Part shown: positions 24,301 to 35,160 of the stretch, piece after piece
Position numbering within the stretch: position 1 is the stretch's first letter
How the letters are laid out: each line of letters begins with the position of its first letter
Assembly: GCF_001039355.2 (NCBI RefSeq)
Contig: NW_019775426.1
Coordinates: forward strand, 162,698-226,697
Direction: 5' to 3'
Length of the DNA: 64,000 bases
From: Lingula anatina
Lineage: Eukaryota; Brachiopoda; Lingulata; Lingulida; Lingulidae
Notes under the pieces: generated by a model
Told to the model about the DNA's origin: nothing
Seen by the model: only the letters and a program-made list of their open reading frames with translations
The model's database searches: none
Program-made: the position numbers and the translations under genes

Positions 24301-24865
24301 TAAAATGGATCATGTTTGAGGTAAAAGTATGTGGAAACCACCCTTACTGGCTCCAGCTCTTTTTCTTGGACCTCTTTGGACAAATCTCTTATCATCTTCA
24401 TTCTGTTGTTAGCTGGACTCTCTGAACTTATTTCCTTAAATAAAAAAATCCATTAAAGGAAAAAAGTTATCATATTAAATAAGAATCATGTAAGCCATCA
24501 AGATGACTTTGGAAATTAACAAGAAGCTTAGTATTCTCTGTTATATATGCATTATCAATTCCTGGATTTATCTTTAAATTATTCAAAAATAGTGTTCAGA
24601 TACCAGTATGTGAATTCTCTTTAAGCCAAAAATTAATTTCTAATTTGTAATCCTATCTGAAATAATTCATTATCACTTTGCTCTTCTACATGTGTTAATT
24701 CCACTAATTTCAAGGAATCTGCTATACCTTGAGGAGTTCTGCAGTGAAAATGAACTCCCTGCTTGGAGGGCGTATTCCAGGTCCATGTCCTGTCCCACTC
24801 TTAGAGAAGCCTAAGAAATGTTTTAGTCTGTCCAGCTTGGACTCTTCCGGTTTTCCTGATGCCAT
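5368..24865 (-). CDS. TSC2: Tuberin (TSC2), complete gene of 35 coding exons
   Basis: Tuberin is the GTPase-activating subunit of the TSC1/TSC2/TBC1D7 complex at lysosomal membranes; it inactivates Rheb and so restrains mTORC1. I located 35 coding exons with AG/GT borders whose lengths sum to 5382 nt, exactly 1794 codons with the stop, against 1807 residues in human. The start is the ATG at 24865-24863 ([19 protein letters not shown]); the stop is TGA at 5370-5368 after EDFTEFV, the usual tuberin C terminus. The N-terminal two thirds is the helical-repeat region with the tuberin domain; the Rap-GAP domain is near residues 1500-1700. The exon at 16506-16769 also occurs at 15788-16051 across an N; I counted it once. 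All exon joins are hand-made predictions. Confidence 0.95.
6432..8473 (-). other. TSC2: TSC2 exons 29-33: Akt-type site and Rap-GAP domain
   Basis: Exons 8063-8473, 7736-7822, 7313-7499, 6759-6898 and 6432-6510 (residues about 1403-1703). RPRGHTLS, with Thr about 1483, sits where human has the RPRGYT1462 Akt site. The Rap-GAP domain runs from [18 protein letters not shown] through [43 protein letters not shown] and the catalytic [15 protein letters not shown]. The Asn of GND (codon 6821-6819, residue about 1657) is the 'asparagine thumb' equivalent to human N1643, so GAP activity should be intact. Confidence 0.95.
8734..10966 (-). other. TSC2: TSC2 exons 25-28 (residues about 1030-1402)
   Basis: Exons 10506-10966, 9842-10201, 9203-9319 and 8734-8915. 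Landmarks: [39 protein letters not shown] and [11 protein letters not shown]. Much of the rest is low-complexity Ser/Gly/Glu sequence, as in other tuberins, and should be disordered and phosphorylated. Exon 27 has two in-phase donors 10 bp apart at first sight, GTACAT and GTAAGTG; I used the stronger GTAAGTG. Exon 28 ends at a weak GTGGCT donor. Confidence 0.82.
11393..12245. repeat. Three diverged tandem copies of a roughly 285-bp unit in a TSC2 intron
   Basis: In the 2.2-kb intron between exons 24 and 25, a unit beginning TTTTCCATGAAATGCATTAA and ending near GTTGAGATGATATCAGAA recurs from about 11393, 11693 and 11980, with indels and substitutions. Each copy has GGTGAAAAGTACAGACAC-like and ACAGCTTGTTAGCAGC blocks. 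A second, looser pair follows (about 12400-12500 and 12720-12815) sharing GAACATTTCAC and a CTTCAGG...CTCAAAG-like block. No coding signal. Confidence 0.75.
13163..15209 (-). other. TSC2: TSC2 exons 20-24 (residues about 798-1029)
   Basis: Exons 15017-15209, 14555-14648, 14164-14266, 13613-13731 and 13163-13348. Landmarks: [47 protein letters not shown] and [15 protein letters not shown]. The segment [12 protein letters not shown] falls where human tuberin has the Akt-type RARSTS site, so a basophilic kinase site is probably kept here. Confidence 0.9.
13838..14012 (-). pseudogene. Decayed partial copy of TSC2 exon 17 with flanking intron
   Basis: Lies in the intron between exons 22 and 23. 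It resembles 17431-17590, covering the 3' end of exon 17 (17544 onward) plus roughly 110 bp of the following intron. Shared strings include CTGAGGAGAGAATTAGAAA and TAACTGTATTTTCTCTTGTT (plus strand). The donor has changed from GTATC to GCATC, so this copy is unlikely to be used. It is more diverged than the exon-19 repeat and contains no N, so it looks like a genuine old intragenic duplication. Confidence 0.7.
15788..16051 (-). repeat. TSC2: Second copy of TSC2 exon 19, probable assembly overlap
   Basis: Encodes the same 88 residues as 16506-16769. It lies within a block (about 15429-16145) that ends at the single N at 16146, after which the same block begins again. Differences I can see are only homopolymer lengths and one or two bases. 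As the exon is phase 0-0, a true duplication would add 88 residues in frame, but the repeated block abutting an N on both sides points to two contig ends that overlap and were not merged. Confidence 0.8.
16506..16769 (-). other. TSC2: TSC2 exon 19 (residues about 710-797)
   Basis: A phase 0-0 exon of 264 nt encoding [14 protein letters not shown] through [19 protein letters not shown]. It corresponds to the tuberin region with the motif DWKVL and the later SYHNYLDK segment. An identical exon lies at 15788-16051. I kept this one because it is continuous with exon 18 on the same contig; exon 20 is continuous with the other copy. Confidence 0.85.
17086..19791 (-). other. TSC2: TSC2 exons 12-18 (residues about 427-709)
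   Basis: Exons 19688-19791, 19257-19338, 18797-18952, 18305-18439, 17825-17947, 17544-17656 and 17086-17221. Landmarks: [55 protein letters not shown] and [15 protein letters not shown]. For exon 17 I chose the acceptor after AAATTTCAG because it keeps the family spacing before LRAD; a second CAG lies 9 bp further in. A single N at 17371 falls in the following intron without affecting coding sequence. Confidence 0.88.
20261..21909 (-). other. TSC2: TSC2 exons 8-11 (residues about 264-426)
   Basis: Exons 21836-21909, 21234-21360, 20687-20830 and 20261-20404. Landmarks: [37 protein letters not shown] and [17 protein letters not shown]. The intron between the first two carries a MITE touching the splice donor at 21835, and a 63-codon same-strand open frame at 21410-21601 that is not part of tuberin. 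Confidence 0.9.
21616..21831. mobile_element. MITE in TSC2 intron 8, next to the splice donor
   Basis: A 216-bp element with imperfect terminal inverted repeats of about 29 bp. The left end begins GACTGCATTCCCATAGATTT; the right end, read inward on the minus strand, begins GACTCCATTCCCACAGATTT; both continue into AGATCGATC. TTA occurs on both sides (21613-21615 and 21832-21834) as the likely target duplication. A 3-bp TTA/TWA duplication is typical of PIF/Harbinger elements, but family assignment is inference. The right-hand TTA forms part of the GTAAG donor of TSC2 exon 8. Confidence 0.78.
22350..24865 (-). other. TSC2: TSC2 exons 1-7 (residues about 1-263)
   Basis: Coding exons on the minus strand: 24728-24865, 24348-24434, 23976-24086, 23520-23599, 23027-23224, 22715-22763 and 22350-22475. 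They encode the N-terminal helical-repeat region that binds TSC1 (hamartin) in known tuberins. Landmarks: [59 protein letters not shown] and [20 protein letters not shown]. An acceptor at 24907-24908, about 40 bp before the ATG, suggests a non-coding 5' exon upstream. Confidence 0.9.
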
Positions 24866-25679
24866 GTTATTTCAGGTTCTATCAGGTTGTTGGTACTTGG
24901 TAACAGCTGGAAATTAATTCAATATTTTAAATGGTATACAAACCAGCAGTACATAGCATACATGTAGTTTTTAAGATGAAATGGTGTTAAATATGCTGAC
25001 AGGTTGATGCTCAAAAAACTACACATCTACATGCAGAGCCAAAGTAAAGACAAGTAGGGGCTGATTGAGAGGTAGAAGTCTGGATACAGTGACAGTAAAC
25101 CTGCAGCTATGATGGCACTATCTTTTTTTTTCTTATTATTATATTTTTTATTTATTTTTTTTTTTTTCTTTTATTTATCATTTTTAAAAGTTTTTATTTG
25201 TGGAGAAAAAGAAAACATTTTATTTCAATCATTAATCTTATTTAAGGTTTAAAACCCATACTGGAGTCTACAATTCAATTAGGTAGATCGTAATCCAAGC
25301 ATTAGCTTTAAAACAACTGGCCCTCGATCATTGGTTTTGAAACAACAACTCGAAGAACCCAAGCAACAGATGTCTTAGCATGGAACATCACGCGATAGCA
25401 ATGTTATTAACGTTTTTTGACACCCACTGCATGCTAGCAGAATCGTAGTAAAAAAAATCTAACGCATGTTTTCCCCTGCTAAGACAGCCGCCTTTAAGTA
25501 ACATCAAAGTCAAAATACAGTGACTGAGTAGCTTAGGAGACTACTCTACAGATGAACTTGGCGACAAATAGGGAGCGGCAACTGGTCCATCTAAAATCTC
25601 CATTCACGTAAAATAACAGAATCTAAAATAACTTTACCAAACAGGCATATGCATTTTCATGAGACACCTTTTTGCTCGC

Positions 25680-25770
25680 TTTCCATTTACATCACGGGAC
25701 TTGACATCCCGCAGACACCATTTTGCGCACTACAACGGAATTACACCTGATGCGCATGAGACATTATAAT
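25680..25770 (-). promoter_or_regulatory. Candidate TSC2 promoter or non-coding first exon region
   Basis: A locally GC-richer patch about 0.8 kb before the TSC2 ATG contains two TGCGCA cores (25724-25729 and 25751-25756), resembling the NRF-1 sites common in housekeeping promoters. There is no TATA box. Together with the splice acceptor at 24907-24908 just before the ATG, it suggests transcription starts here with a non-coding first exon. The start site cannot be seen directly. Confidence 0.35.
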
Positions 25771-25779
25771 CTCCAATAT

Positions 25780-26546
25780 TGAAGAACTAAAGTAGTCAAG
25801 ACACTTCAAAGAGTTTGACTTTGTTTAAACATTTGTACAGCCTTTCGAATTAGAAATGTCGATGTTTTAATTGCAAATTACAAGTTTAAGCAATAAAAAA
25901 CAGGTGGTGATTAGTTTACGGTGTGATTATTCAATCCGGAGATGGCCCAAGTCGTGTCAAGCCAAAAGATGGAAAACAACACTATTTTCCTGCCTTTTAA
26001 CTTTATTCTATTTGAAAGCGTCGTAAAACTCAATCAGAATTTAGCAGCTTTAGAACTCGAGTTTATTCATAATATTTTTCGTAAAACAGCCAAAATTCTA
26101 CATTTTACCAGACACGGGAGGGGGGAGTTGAGGACATAGGCCTATTTCAAGTCGCCTTTCATTCAACTTTTAGCAATTAAAATAACGGCCGAGCACCCAA
26201 TAATGATTGGACTTGATTAGCTTTTCTAAACCCCTATGCTGTAAGACTCTCTCTCTCTCTCTCCCTCTCTCTCTCTCTCTCTCCTCCTCCTCCTCCTCCT
26301 CTGTATACCTAGATGTAGGTCTACTTCAGATAATTGTCAATTTTCCACACACATTTTTTTTACATGGTCACAGTATAGATTCCACTATCTTTAAGGTAGA
26401 TGTCTCAAATCAAAAGTACAAATCCGATAATCCTCAACTGATGACCTCGTTAAAATTTGTCACATGATCCCGTAGGATGGCAGATGTTGCGCTTGGAGGC
26501 TTTGTGAAGGGCATTTTCATTATACCAAAAATAAGGACTGCTTTGG

Positions 26547-26594
<48 letters not shown>

Positions 26595-29500
26595 ACAATT
26601 AACTATTTTTAGATGTAAAGATTTGCCTTGGCGATAACATCCACAATACTGTAATGTGCCATGCCTTTTTTCTAATCAATAATTACTATAACTATCACAC
26701 AAAACGTTTTACATGTACTTGTACATTTGAATATTTAGCATGCTTGGAAATTTCATTAGTATAACCCATATAGAAATTTGGAGAGTGTTTTATTTTCATG
26801 CTAAGAAGTGATGGCTGATCGGTAAAAATAACTTAGCACATTTGTGGCATAGATTTGCGCCGTCACATTAAACTAGGTATTGATATCAGATAAAAATGTA
26901 CGCTGTCTGTTACAGCAGAGAAGGCTTCAAGAACTTAGAACACAGGCACTTACTTAAACTTGTCTCCTATATAAGGGGGTATATCTGGCGACCTTTCCTC
27001 TCCTTGAGATTAGTTCGTGTGCGTCTTTTGCAATATTTTAGTAAAATTCAAGAAAGAGGAAGTCAAGTGTCCTTAAGTTCATCAACAGATCGGTCTCAAG
27101 TGGTCCTTAATCTGTTTAAATGCGCCAATCTACAGTTTGCAAGCTTGAGAAAAAGCTTTAAAAGAGAAGCGACTTGATTAAAATAGTGAAGTTGAAAATC
27201 TTTTTTTTTTTTCTTCTTTTTTTTATGAGGGAGCATACTTCCAAGACCGCCAGTATTTGGTACATGCAGGGTCCAAAGTTTATAAAGAATATTTTATTTT
27301 TTTGGCGATACACACATGGACACTGATAGGCATACGATTCCACAAGCATCATTATAAATAAGAGGACACTAAACTAACCGCTCCAACTTTTTCCGCCCGG
27401 TTTTCTTACAAAATGTACTGTATCAGAGCAATTTAAGTGAGAAAAAGTAAATGAGTTAAGAACATTTTTGGCAGTTTTGAATAGGTATTAATTATTTGGG
27501 ATTGTCAAGTTATCCAACTGTTTTTCAGCCACGTTATGATGAAGTTATTTTAAACAATGGCGAGGTCGGGCTAAGTCAGCGAAACGCAACTGTGTCGGGC
27601 GGGCGGCACTATTTCACCAGTAATTTCTAAAGATGAATTCCCTCGCTTTTGCAAGTACTGCAAGAGCTTTAACCATCTTGCAAACGTGGAGTATAATTTT
27701 CCATTGCCATTTTAAAACTTAAGCAATTTACTTGTTTTATTATTATTAGATTTATATGTTTAACAAGGTTAAGTGTTTGTTTAGGCTAAAATAACATTTC
27801 TGCACATACATCTAATTTTCGAATAACTATTTTTATTAGGCAGTTGTTTTTTTTATCTACACGGATAACAATGTCTGTTATGAAATGCTTACTCCCTTCA
27901 TGCTACATGTATAACAATATATTCATGTTGTACTCGGTATTCTAATTTTATGATCTCCACAGATGTACGTTTAACATTTATTTTCTTATGCATACGGCGG
28001 ACATTATTACAGTAAAATATGCTCCTGATATATCGCCATCTTAAATATGATTTATGTTTTACGAATTAAATAATTATTTTGAATGGGTTTCAATATGTTT
28101 TAAATTGATACATTTAAATTTCAATTGAGACACTTCACACAATTGGCGTCAAGAGCGACATATCAGACAACTTATCCTTCCAGTTCGACGAAGAGGATAC
28201 CATATCACGAAGGTGTCATACTTATGAAGCTCCTTGTCCGCTTGCTGAGCACACAATTGGCGTCGCGATTGACATTGTAGATCACGCGTTCTTCCTGCTC
28301 GTTAGAGAAGGTGCCATACTTGAAAAACCTTTATCATCCTACTTAGCACACTTTACGTAGACTTAATAATCTCTAGAAGAACCCCAAAACGCCCCAGTCT
28401 CTGCTTATTTTGATGCTCTTAATATCTGCTACATGATACTTGACAGATGGCAATAGCCTTCGACGTGAGTTTGGTTAATCATCAAATTTTGGAAATCAGA
28501 TATAATAATGATCGTGCTACATGAGCGATACAATTTTATGCAAGTATTACGAATTTGTAAATGTTTATTATTTCAAAATTTTATTTTATTTTATTTTATT
28601 TTATTTTATTTTATTTGTTCAATGGAGAAATAACTTCTATAGAAATACGTGCAATAACAAATTTGGTCAGAACTCAAAATAATTTTGCATTAAACGTAGG
28701 TTGATATCCTTATAGCTGTCTCTTTCAAAAAGTTCCCCTCATTAATTTTAGTACAGAAAGTAACATAACCCGTCCAACCATTACTTGAATCTTTTTCACT
28801 CCATCAAAACTTTTAACAGGCTTTAAAAATGGTGTAAAATTAGAAATTAAAATTAAAAATTGAGAAGATAGATCACAAAAGTAAAAATAAAATTAAGGCA
28901 ACTGAACCTTTCTCAGATTATAACACAGAAATCACTTTAAAATTAAAAATGTCAAAATGATATTAGGGAATGAAAATAATTTGCAAAATTGAATTATATC
29001 AGAAGCTGGAAAATGGCACTTTTCTGCTTCCTCAACAGAAGTTAGAACATAAAAATCTTCACGAATGTGACGTTGAGTTTTCTTCGCTGATTCGTACCAC
29101 ATTTCATGTTGAAATATTTTGATAATCACCAATAAAATGTTATTTGTATGTTTGAAATTATTTTTGATTAGTAATTTGGTGTTTTTTGTGGCAATTGGAG
29201 CACAGGTGGCGAATTTGAAATCTGAAGGTTAAATTTAGATCTAGCGTTTTCATCTAGGTACTTTTTACACTCTAATCAGTTAGAAAATATTATTTTCCGC
29301 TACTGATATTATAAACCCTCTTTAATATATGACAAACATAACGCCGTTTAAGTGTATTTGTGAACGATAAATTAATGTTTGTAGACCTACCGGAAAATAA
29401 CTCGCCTTTTGGGAGCAGCACCCATGCCTCTAGAATTTTTATGGGTAATTGTCAAATATTTAACAATGACAGTATAACATGAACATGAGAGGACACAGTA

Positions 29501-29660
29501 TACGAAGGGTGCAGGGTAGATAAATGTCGGGCATAAGTATCTTGAGTAGTACGTATAATATACAAAGTATCGCACACATTTAAAGAAAAACAACAGACAA
29601 TGCACTGATCTTGCACTCTTACCAAACACGTGCATGAGAGATCTCCATACCTCACGGCAA
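25780..29660. other. Gene-poor spacer upstream of TSC2
   Basis: No exon or conserved protein motif found. Contains a (CT)n/(CTC)n tract (26246-26302), an (ATT)n tract (26549-26592), a (TTTTA)n tract (28578-28615), and a short two-unit tandem repeat at 28136-28357 listed separately. Open frames here are short and show no family resemblance. Confidence 0.6.
28136..28357 (+). repeat. Two-unit tandem repeat with an open frame
   Basis: Two units (28136-28249 and 28250-28357) both begin CACACAATTGGCGTC. They share GAAGGTGYCATACTT-like sequence near their ends. One plus-strand frame is open from about 28112 to the TAG at 28358-28360, through both units, reading HTIGVKSDISDN in the first and HTIGVAIDIVDH in the second. 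There is no ATG. Similarity is better at the DNA than the protein level because an internal indel shifts frame, so I do not call a gene. Confidence 0.5.
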
Positions 29661-29670
29661 AGACCACTTT

Positions 29671-29837
29671 CAGGCCCGTAGCCAGCAGATTCAAAAGTGG
29701 GTTCTTTTTCTGAAAAAGCGGACCTTTTACAATGAAACTTTTGTGTACCTAGATAAAATTTTACCCAAAATGGACCTTTTCCTGACAAAAGGGGCAGTTC
29801 TTTCGAACCCCCCCGAACCCCCCTGGCTACGGGCCTG
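29671..29837. mobile_element. Short terminal-inverted-repeat transposon (non-autonomous)
   Basis: A 167-bp element with perfect 15-bp ends: CAGGCCCGTAGCCAG at the left and CTGGCTACGGGCCTG at the right. It is flanked by a 5-bp direct repeat, ACTTT (29666-29670 and 29838-29842). Elements with CAGG...GTAGCCAGGGGG ends are widespread in marine invertebrate genomes. The CAGG end resembles hAT-type elements, and the 5-bp duplication is unlike the usual 8 bp, so family is left open. It contributes most of a spurious minus-strand frame. Confidence 0.8.
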
Positions 29838-30534
29838 ACTTTGGTTATTCTTGCAGAAAGCTTTATTACATGAACCGCCAATGACTTTTTATCAGTATCA
29901 TTTGAAAATTGTTGACAACCCGGCATGCCTCAAATCTTTATCACTGATACCATGAAATTGGAACGTCTACTTTAAAGCAACTGAGTTATCTATGGCGACC
30001 TAGTTCGTACACACGCTCCGATTTTGTTTATAAAACATTTTTAAAGAATATACATGTGGGAGTGGTCAAATTTGCAATTTTCAGACTTTTAAACGTCAAG
30101 ATGACATATTAAGAACAAAAGTCAATGATGTCTTCTATGACATTTCTGTTCACCATGATTTCATTAATTTGCATAGATTTTATTGTTGTTGTATCAATAC
30201 AAACGAGAGTTCTTTCTTTCTTGTGTTTCACTGAAGCTGCAACTCCGACAAAGTTTCCATTTTCGGCGAAACTTGTGAAAAAAAAGAAACCTAAAATAAA
30301 GAAAATTAATTCATTAACATATAAACATTATTTTGACAGCTGATTAAAACTTTTGTATATGTATATCTTAAAAGAAATAAAAGTAAAAAAAAAACACCAT
30401 TTTAAATGACGCCATGATCATCTGACCCTAGTAACCTTCAATCATGAAATTCAAATATGGTGATAAGTGATAAACAGATAATCCAGCAATTATTGTAAAG
30501 ATGTTTTCGCTATGATTGGTAATTAACCACGTGC

Positions 30535-33500
30535 TAATCCCCTCACACCTGCACTCGACAAACTTTGTTAAATCGATACCTTAATAGCAAAACGTGGTTG
30601 TTTGCCTAAATCTGTTACATCAAATGGGCAAAGTTGTGGATGATTAATAGACAGCGTGAAGCGGTCGTGTGGGCTGTTTGTAGGCAATTACCATAGCAAG
30701 TGTCAGTGCTATTATGCACGCGCCAATCAATACTCCTTTTTTTTCTTATTTAAGTTTTCAATGTCTATGATTGAAGCCAAAACTGCCATGCGCGCAAATT
30801 GAGAAAAGACATAACGTCAAAATTAATATTATTAATATTATTAATTTTGCGGGAGGGGGGGTACTACGACATCGCAGGTCATTGTGTTACTTTCTGCGGG
30901 GGCAATGATACTTCTCTCCCCTCCCCCCTGAAAACAAGATCCAGCAGAGTTACTGCTGTATTCTTATGTCATTTGGATTATTGAGTGCCAACGGACACGA
31001 AAATGATATCCGAATTTTAATCTTTTGTCAATTCACCTGGGTGTCGCCTATCTCCTATGGTCACAGAGATTGAGATTGCTTAATCCCGAACAGGAGTTGT
31101 TCAAGCATCTCATCCCCTGCGTGTATATATTATGGCTAAACGCGGAATTTGCTCAAGAATTAAAACCGAGCATTTCTGGGTTATCCTTTTAAGCCCTTGA
31201 AGGATAGGCAAGACAAAACCCGACAACTTTAATGAACTCTGCTTACTGATAAACACAAAGGGTCGACTGTAATTAAATGTTATGTGAGAAACTTTTCAAT
31301 TTTTTTTTTTTTTTTTTCAGTGTGCTCAAGGTATTAGCGGTTATGTAAACTGTAGGGTTATGAAAATAAAAAATATGTCGAATTTAACAAGGAAATCGAC
31401 CTTAAAATATAACCTTTAAAAAAGATAACGTAAAGGGTATTCAATTTGACGAAATGTTTTATTAAAATGTAAAGAGGGAATGATTTTTTTAACTTACACA
31501 AAAAAGTCTGAGAATAAAAAAAAGAACAGAAAATTTGGTCATATGGTTATAACGATGATAAACAATTTATCTTGCACTCAGAGCGCCAAGAAAATCATTT
31601 CTCCCGTAGCATCTTGACTCCAGTGAGTTAAAAAACATTTGAGATACTTCACATTTGTTTTAACTCTTTTCCTCTATTAATTTTTTCCATGTAGTTTATG
31701 TTTTCAGATTATTTGTCTGTTCATAGGTCTAAAACTTTAAAGGAAGGCGAAAAGTTTTGACAAAAATGATAGATATATAATTAAATGAATAGATAGAAAC
31801 ACAAGAGACTGGAATTTGGATCACTAGTTTAAATTTTGAAAAACGTATGTTTCTGTGTGTGGATCATAGTTTTTTGATGATAGTTTCCATATATTGCGGC
31901 ATACGGCCGTTTGTGTCCATAAGTTATGAATATTATATACTTCGTATGTGTTTTGAATTACGGTTACGGAGTAATGGACTTAGTGAAGAATAACAAATGT
32001 GTAGATATATTCTTTTCTTATTTTATATGAATTCATTTATTTAACACTTATCCATCTTTTTAACTTGTTTACCTTTACCAGTGCTAGTTTTTCCTTTTTT
32101 ATTGAAAGGGGAGATATGAGAAAATCAATGGCCCATTTTTCAGCAATGCTTCACGTGCGTTTCCTGGTACTTTTGTTTTGGTTAGTAACCGTTGTTAAGA
32201 TAACATCCTAACTTAATGATATTACATGAAAGGGGTGTTAATTAATCCCCCTTTTTCAAGCTTTAAATTAGGAAAAACATCCCCAGCCTCTGTCAAACGT
32301 GGTAATGATAAAAGAGAAAAACAAAATGTGTGAACTGATGAGCTATTGTAATTTTTTTTGCTTTTCAAAGAAGAACTTCTATGATATACATGAAACTTTA
32401 TACCAATATTTGTTGTACATGTATTATATGGACATGATGCCTACAAACATATTGAGAAAAAAGATAAAATGGGAGTATCTGGATAATTTCATTAAAATAA
32501 CTTGGACTGTAACTGTTTGTAGCAAAGTACTCAAACTCAACAATTACATTTTTAAGTTTAAAAAAGTTTAAAAAAGAGAATATTAAAAAAAATTGTGGTG
32601 TGAGATAAAGAAACAATCATTTGCCATTATCAAAGGGGGTAATGATAAAAGAAAAAAATTATATGCGAACTTATGAGCTATTGTAAACAACTTAGACTAT
32701 TCCTGTATGTAGCAAGGACCCTCCCCAAACTCAACAATTCTTTTTAAAAACTTTGGAAGATTCGAAAAAACAAGATGCACAAGTTTTCCAAATCCTTTTT
32801 CTCGGAGTTAATAAAGTAAAAGATATCACATAGCTTTGAGACATCGACCTAAAATGTAAATAGATCAATTTTTTATTTTATAAAATAAATAAAGATAGAT
32901 ACAATGCTTCCTTATATCCAGGGACCAAGGAGGTTGACGCGTACAAAATGAAAATAAAACAAACATGAAATTACGGCCGTTCTGTTATTTGGGCGTGGTG
33001 GGTTTATTTCAAAAGTGCCAAAAAGAAAAAAAAATCAATTCAGAGTAGTTAGCATTTTCATGTCAGTCGTGCTCAAGGTTGGGGTGAACACAAGCTTATT
33101 GTGCGCTTAATCCAGCATTGAAATGAACGAGGGAAATTAGAGGTCATTAATTTCTTAACAAGTCAACACGCATTGAATTTCGATGACCCTGCTCACACAA
33201 GGTGCACATATTTCACTTACTATCACTAGACAGAAGAACGGGCCAACCACTTGCATAATTTTTCAACAGTTAATTGCCAGTGATTTGGAGGGTTGACTAA
33301 TTTATTCGAGCTATTAAACTGTTTCTTCGATCGTTTTTATCTGCTGCGTTTGATGGAACTATCGTGGAAGATTAATCGTCATTCTTTTATTAAATCCCTC
33401 GTCTCGTTTAGCTCTGATATAATAATTGAAAAATTCTGCTTAAATCTTGCGGATTACTGAACAGAATGAATTAAGTATATTGCCATTGCTTTTTAATGAT

Positions 33501-34551
33501 AAACAACCTTGTTTCTGGAAGCACTCACAATTTATTTAAGGTCCTTTTAAATTAAATCTTTCCCAATGTCTTTTCTTTAATTTTTTCCTCTTCAGCGCCT
33601 GGGTAGTCAATTTGCACAAGCAAGTATTAATCTTGCATACTTGGCAGTCGAGCTGGAGATTAAAATTTAATCTATTGAAAAGGTGACACTCGTTCCATGT
33701 TTAATGTAAGATAAATGGGTAGAAAATTACACGGAAACAAGCCCTAAGTCTATAACGACAATACGATACAATAACGACACTCAGATTCTCTGACCCCCTC
33801 TAATGTGGATTTTTATCGAGAAATTGTGACTTGAGCGTAATTTGATAACGCATCATAAATCGCGCGGTGCGCGTGAAAAACCAAGCCCAACAAGCAACTG
33901 AATAAAGAATGTCAATCAAACAGTACCCATAAACGATAAGGAGGGGCTCAATTGGGATTAATACTTTTACCCGCCTTTATTTTTCTGAAGTCCATAAATA
34001 CCGATGTACGCCTCAAAGTCAAGCGCTGATTTGCTATGAATAGCCTTCCGCGATAAAATTGAAATCAACCTCCCCTTAACATGCAAAATACAGAAAAATA
34101 TGCCAAATAGAGAAGCACAATTTTGTAGAGAAACATTGAGAAGCAAAAACCGAAAGAAAAAGAGGACATGTGGATAATTCTTAGATGAATATTAACCAGA
34201 AAAGTATATGACTTAATTGCATTTTAGTGACGTTACGCAATAAACATCTGCCAATAAATGTCTGCTTAAGTGCCAAATTTAAAATGAAAATTATTTTAAA
34301 TCGTCACTGGAATTAAAGTGTAAAAAAAAAGGTACACAGCAAATTAGAAAATCACAGACATAACATCAAAGTGGGACGATCGGTCAGTATTTGCTTGTGA
34401 CTAATCTCGTTAACTCGATAGGCTCTCTCAGTCTTCCAAGGGTTATCGGTTGGAAGAGAGACTTTACTTGGGATTAATCTTTTAAGATAAACAATGCATA
34501 AACTACATGACTGACGTTGCCAAGATGTGACAGAGTATTAGTTAGGGATTA
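30535..34551. promoter_or_regulatory. Cluster of TAATCC motifs in the spacer (candidate cis-regulatory region)
   Basis: Nine TAATCC/GGATTA sites: 30535, 30975, 31081, 32243, 33108, 33451, 33955, 34471 and 34546. About two would be expected in 4 kb of random sequence. TAATCC is the core bound by K50 homeodomains such as Pitx, whose gene lies 10 kb away. No gene is visible here. The regulatory role is inference from motif density only. Confidence 0.3.
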
Positions 34552-34957
34552 TATCCAGACAACTACCTTTTAGATTTAGGCGGTCGAGGACATGATCCTC
34601 ACCAAAAAACACTCAGAAGCTGCCCATTTTTGTAGAGTAACTACGGTAGCGTGAGGCGCTTGTTACACCATCGCGATGGATCGAAATGTCATCTCATGAC
34701 GCGCCTGCATATAAATCTTTATGGCATACAAACGCGCGCTATGTATCCAATCTAGTTTGTCCAATCTTAAGCCTAGTACGTCGAGTGTTTACGCTCATTC
34801 ACACGTACTTGAGAGGTGTAGTACTGTTGAAAAGACGCAAGTTTTGGGTGGTCCGAGAGACTGAAGATAAACCCTGGACAAGCCACGAACGGCTTCAGGG
34901 GAGGGGCAAACAAGGACCACACGCGGTCATATAAAACTCGCGAATAGCTGCTACGCG

Positions 34958-35160
34958 CGCCCGATGATAAAAGGTCCGCTTTACCGAGAAAATCAACAAT
35001 AGCATCCAAATGTCTCATTTTTTCACTGCTAAAAACGTAGTTGTTTTTATCTAATGCGTTTTGTATAATGCATCACGAATAAGATGTTGCTTGAACCCTT
35101 TTTGCCGAGATCCAAATTGAGTTTCATCTGATGATCAAGTAATCAATACGAATAATAAAG
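34958..35160. repeat. Left copy of a 203-bp repeat flanking the N gap
   Basis: Nearly matches 35430-35632, with a handful of substitutions such as GGTCCGC against GGTCCTC and AAACGTAG against AAATGTAG. Both begin CGCCCGATGATAAAAGG and end CGAATAATAAAG. The left copy runs straight into a retrotransposon fragment; the right one runs into unrelated unique sequence. Confidence 0.85.

Noticed and set aside
29387-29926. 179-codon minus-strand open frame
   Set aside because: Much of it is the 167-bp inverted-repeat element at 29671-29837, whose reverse complement commonly yields such frames; no protein motif.
34686-35018. Opposed open frames of about 81 codons beside the N gap
   Set aside because: They overlap the 203-bp repeat and each other; the apparent peptide conservation between copies only reflects the duplicated DNA.
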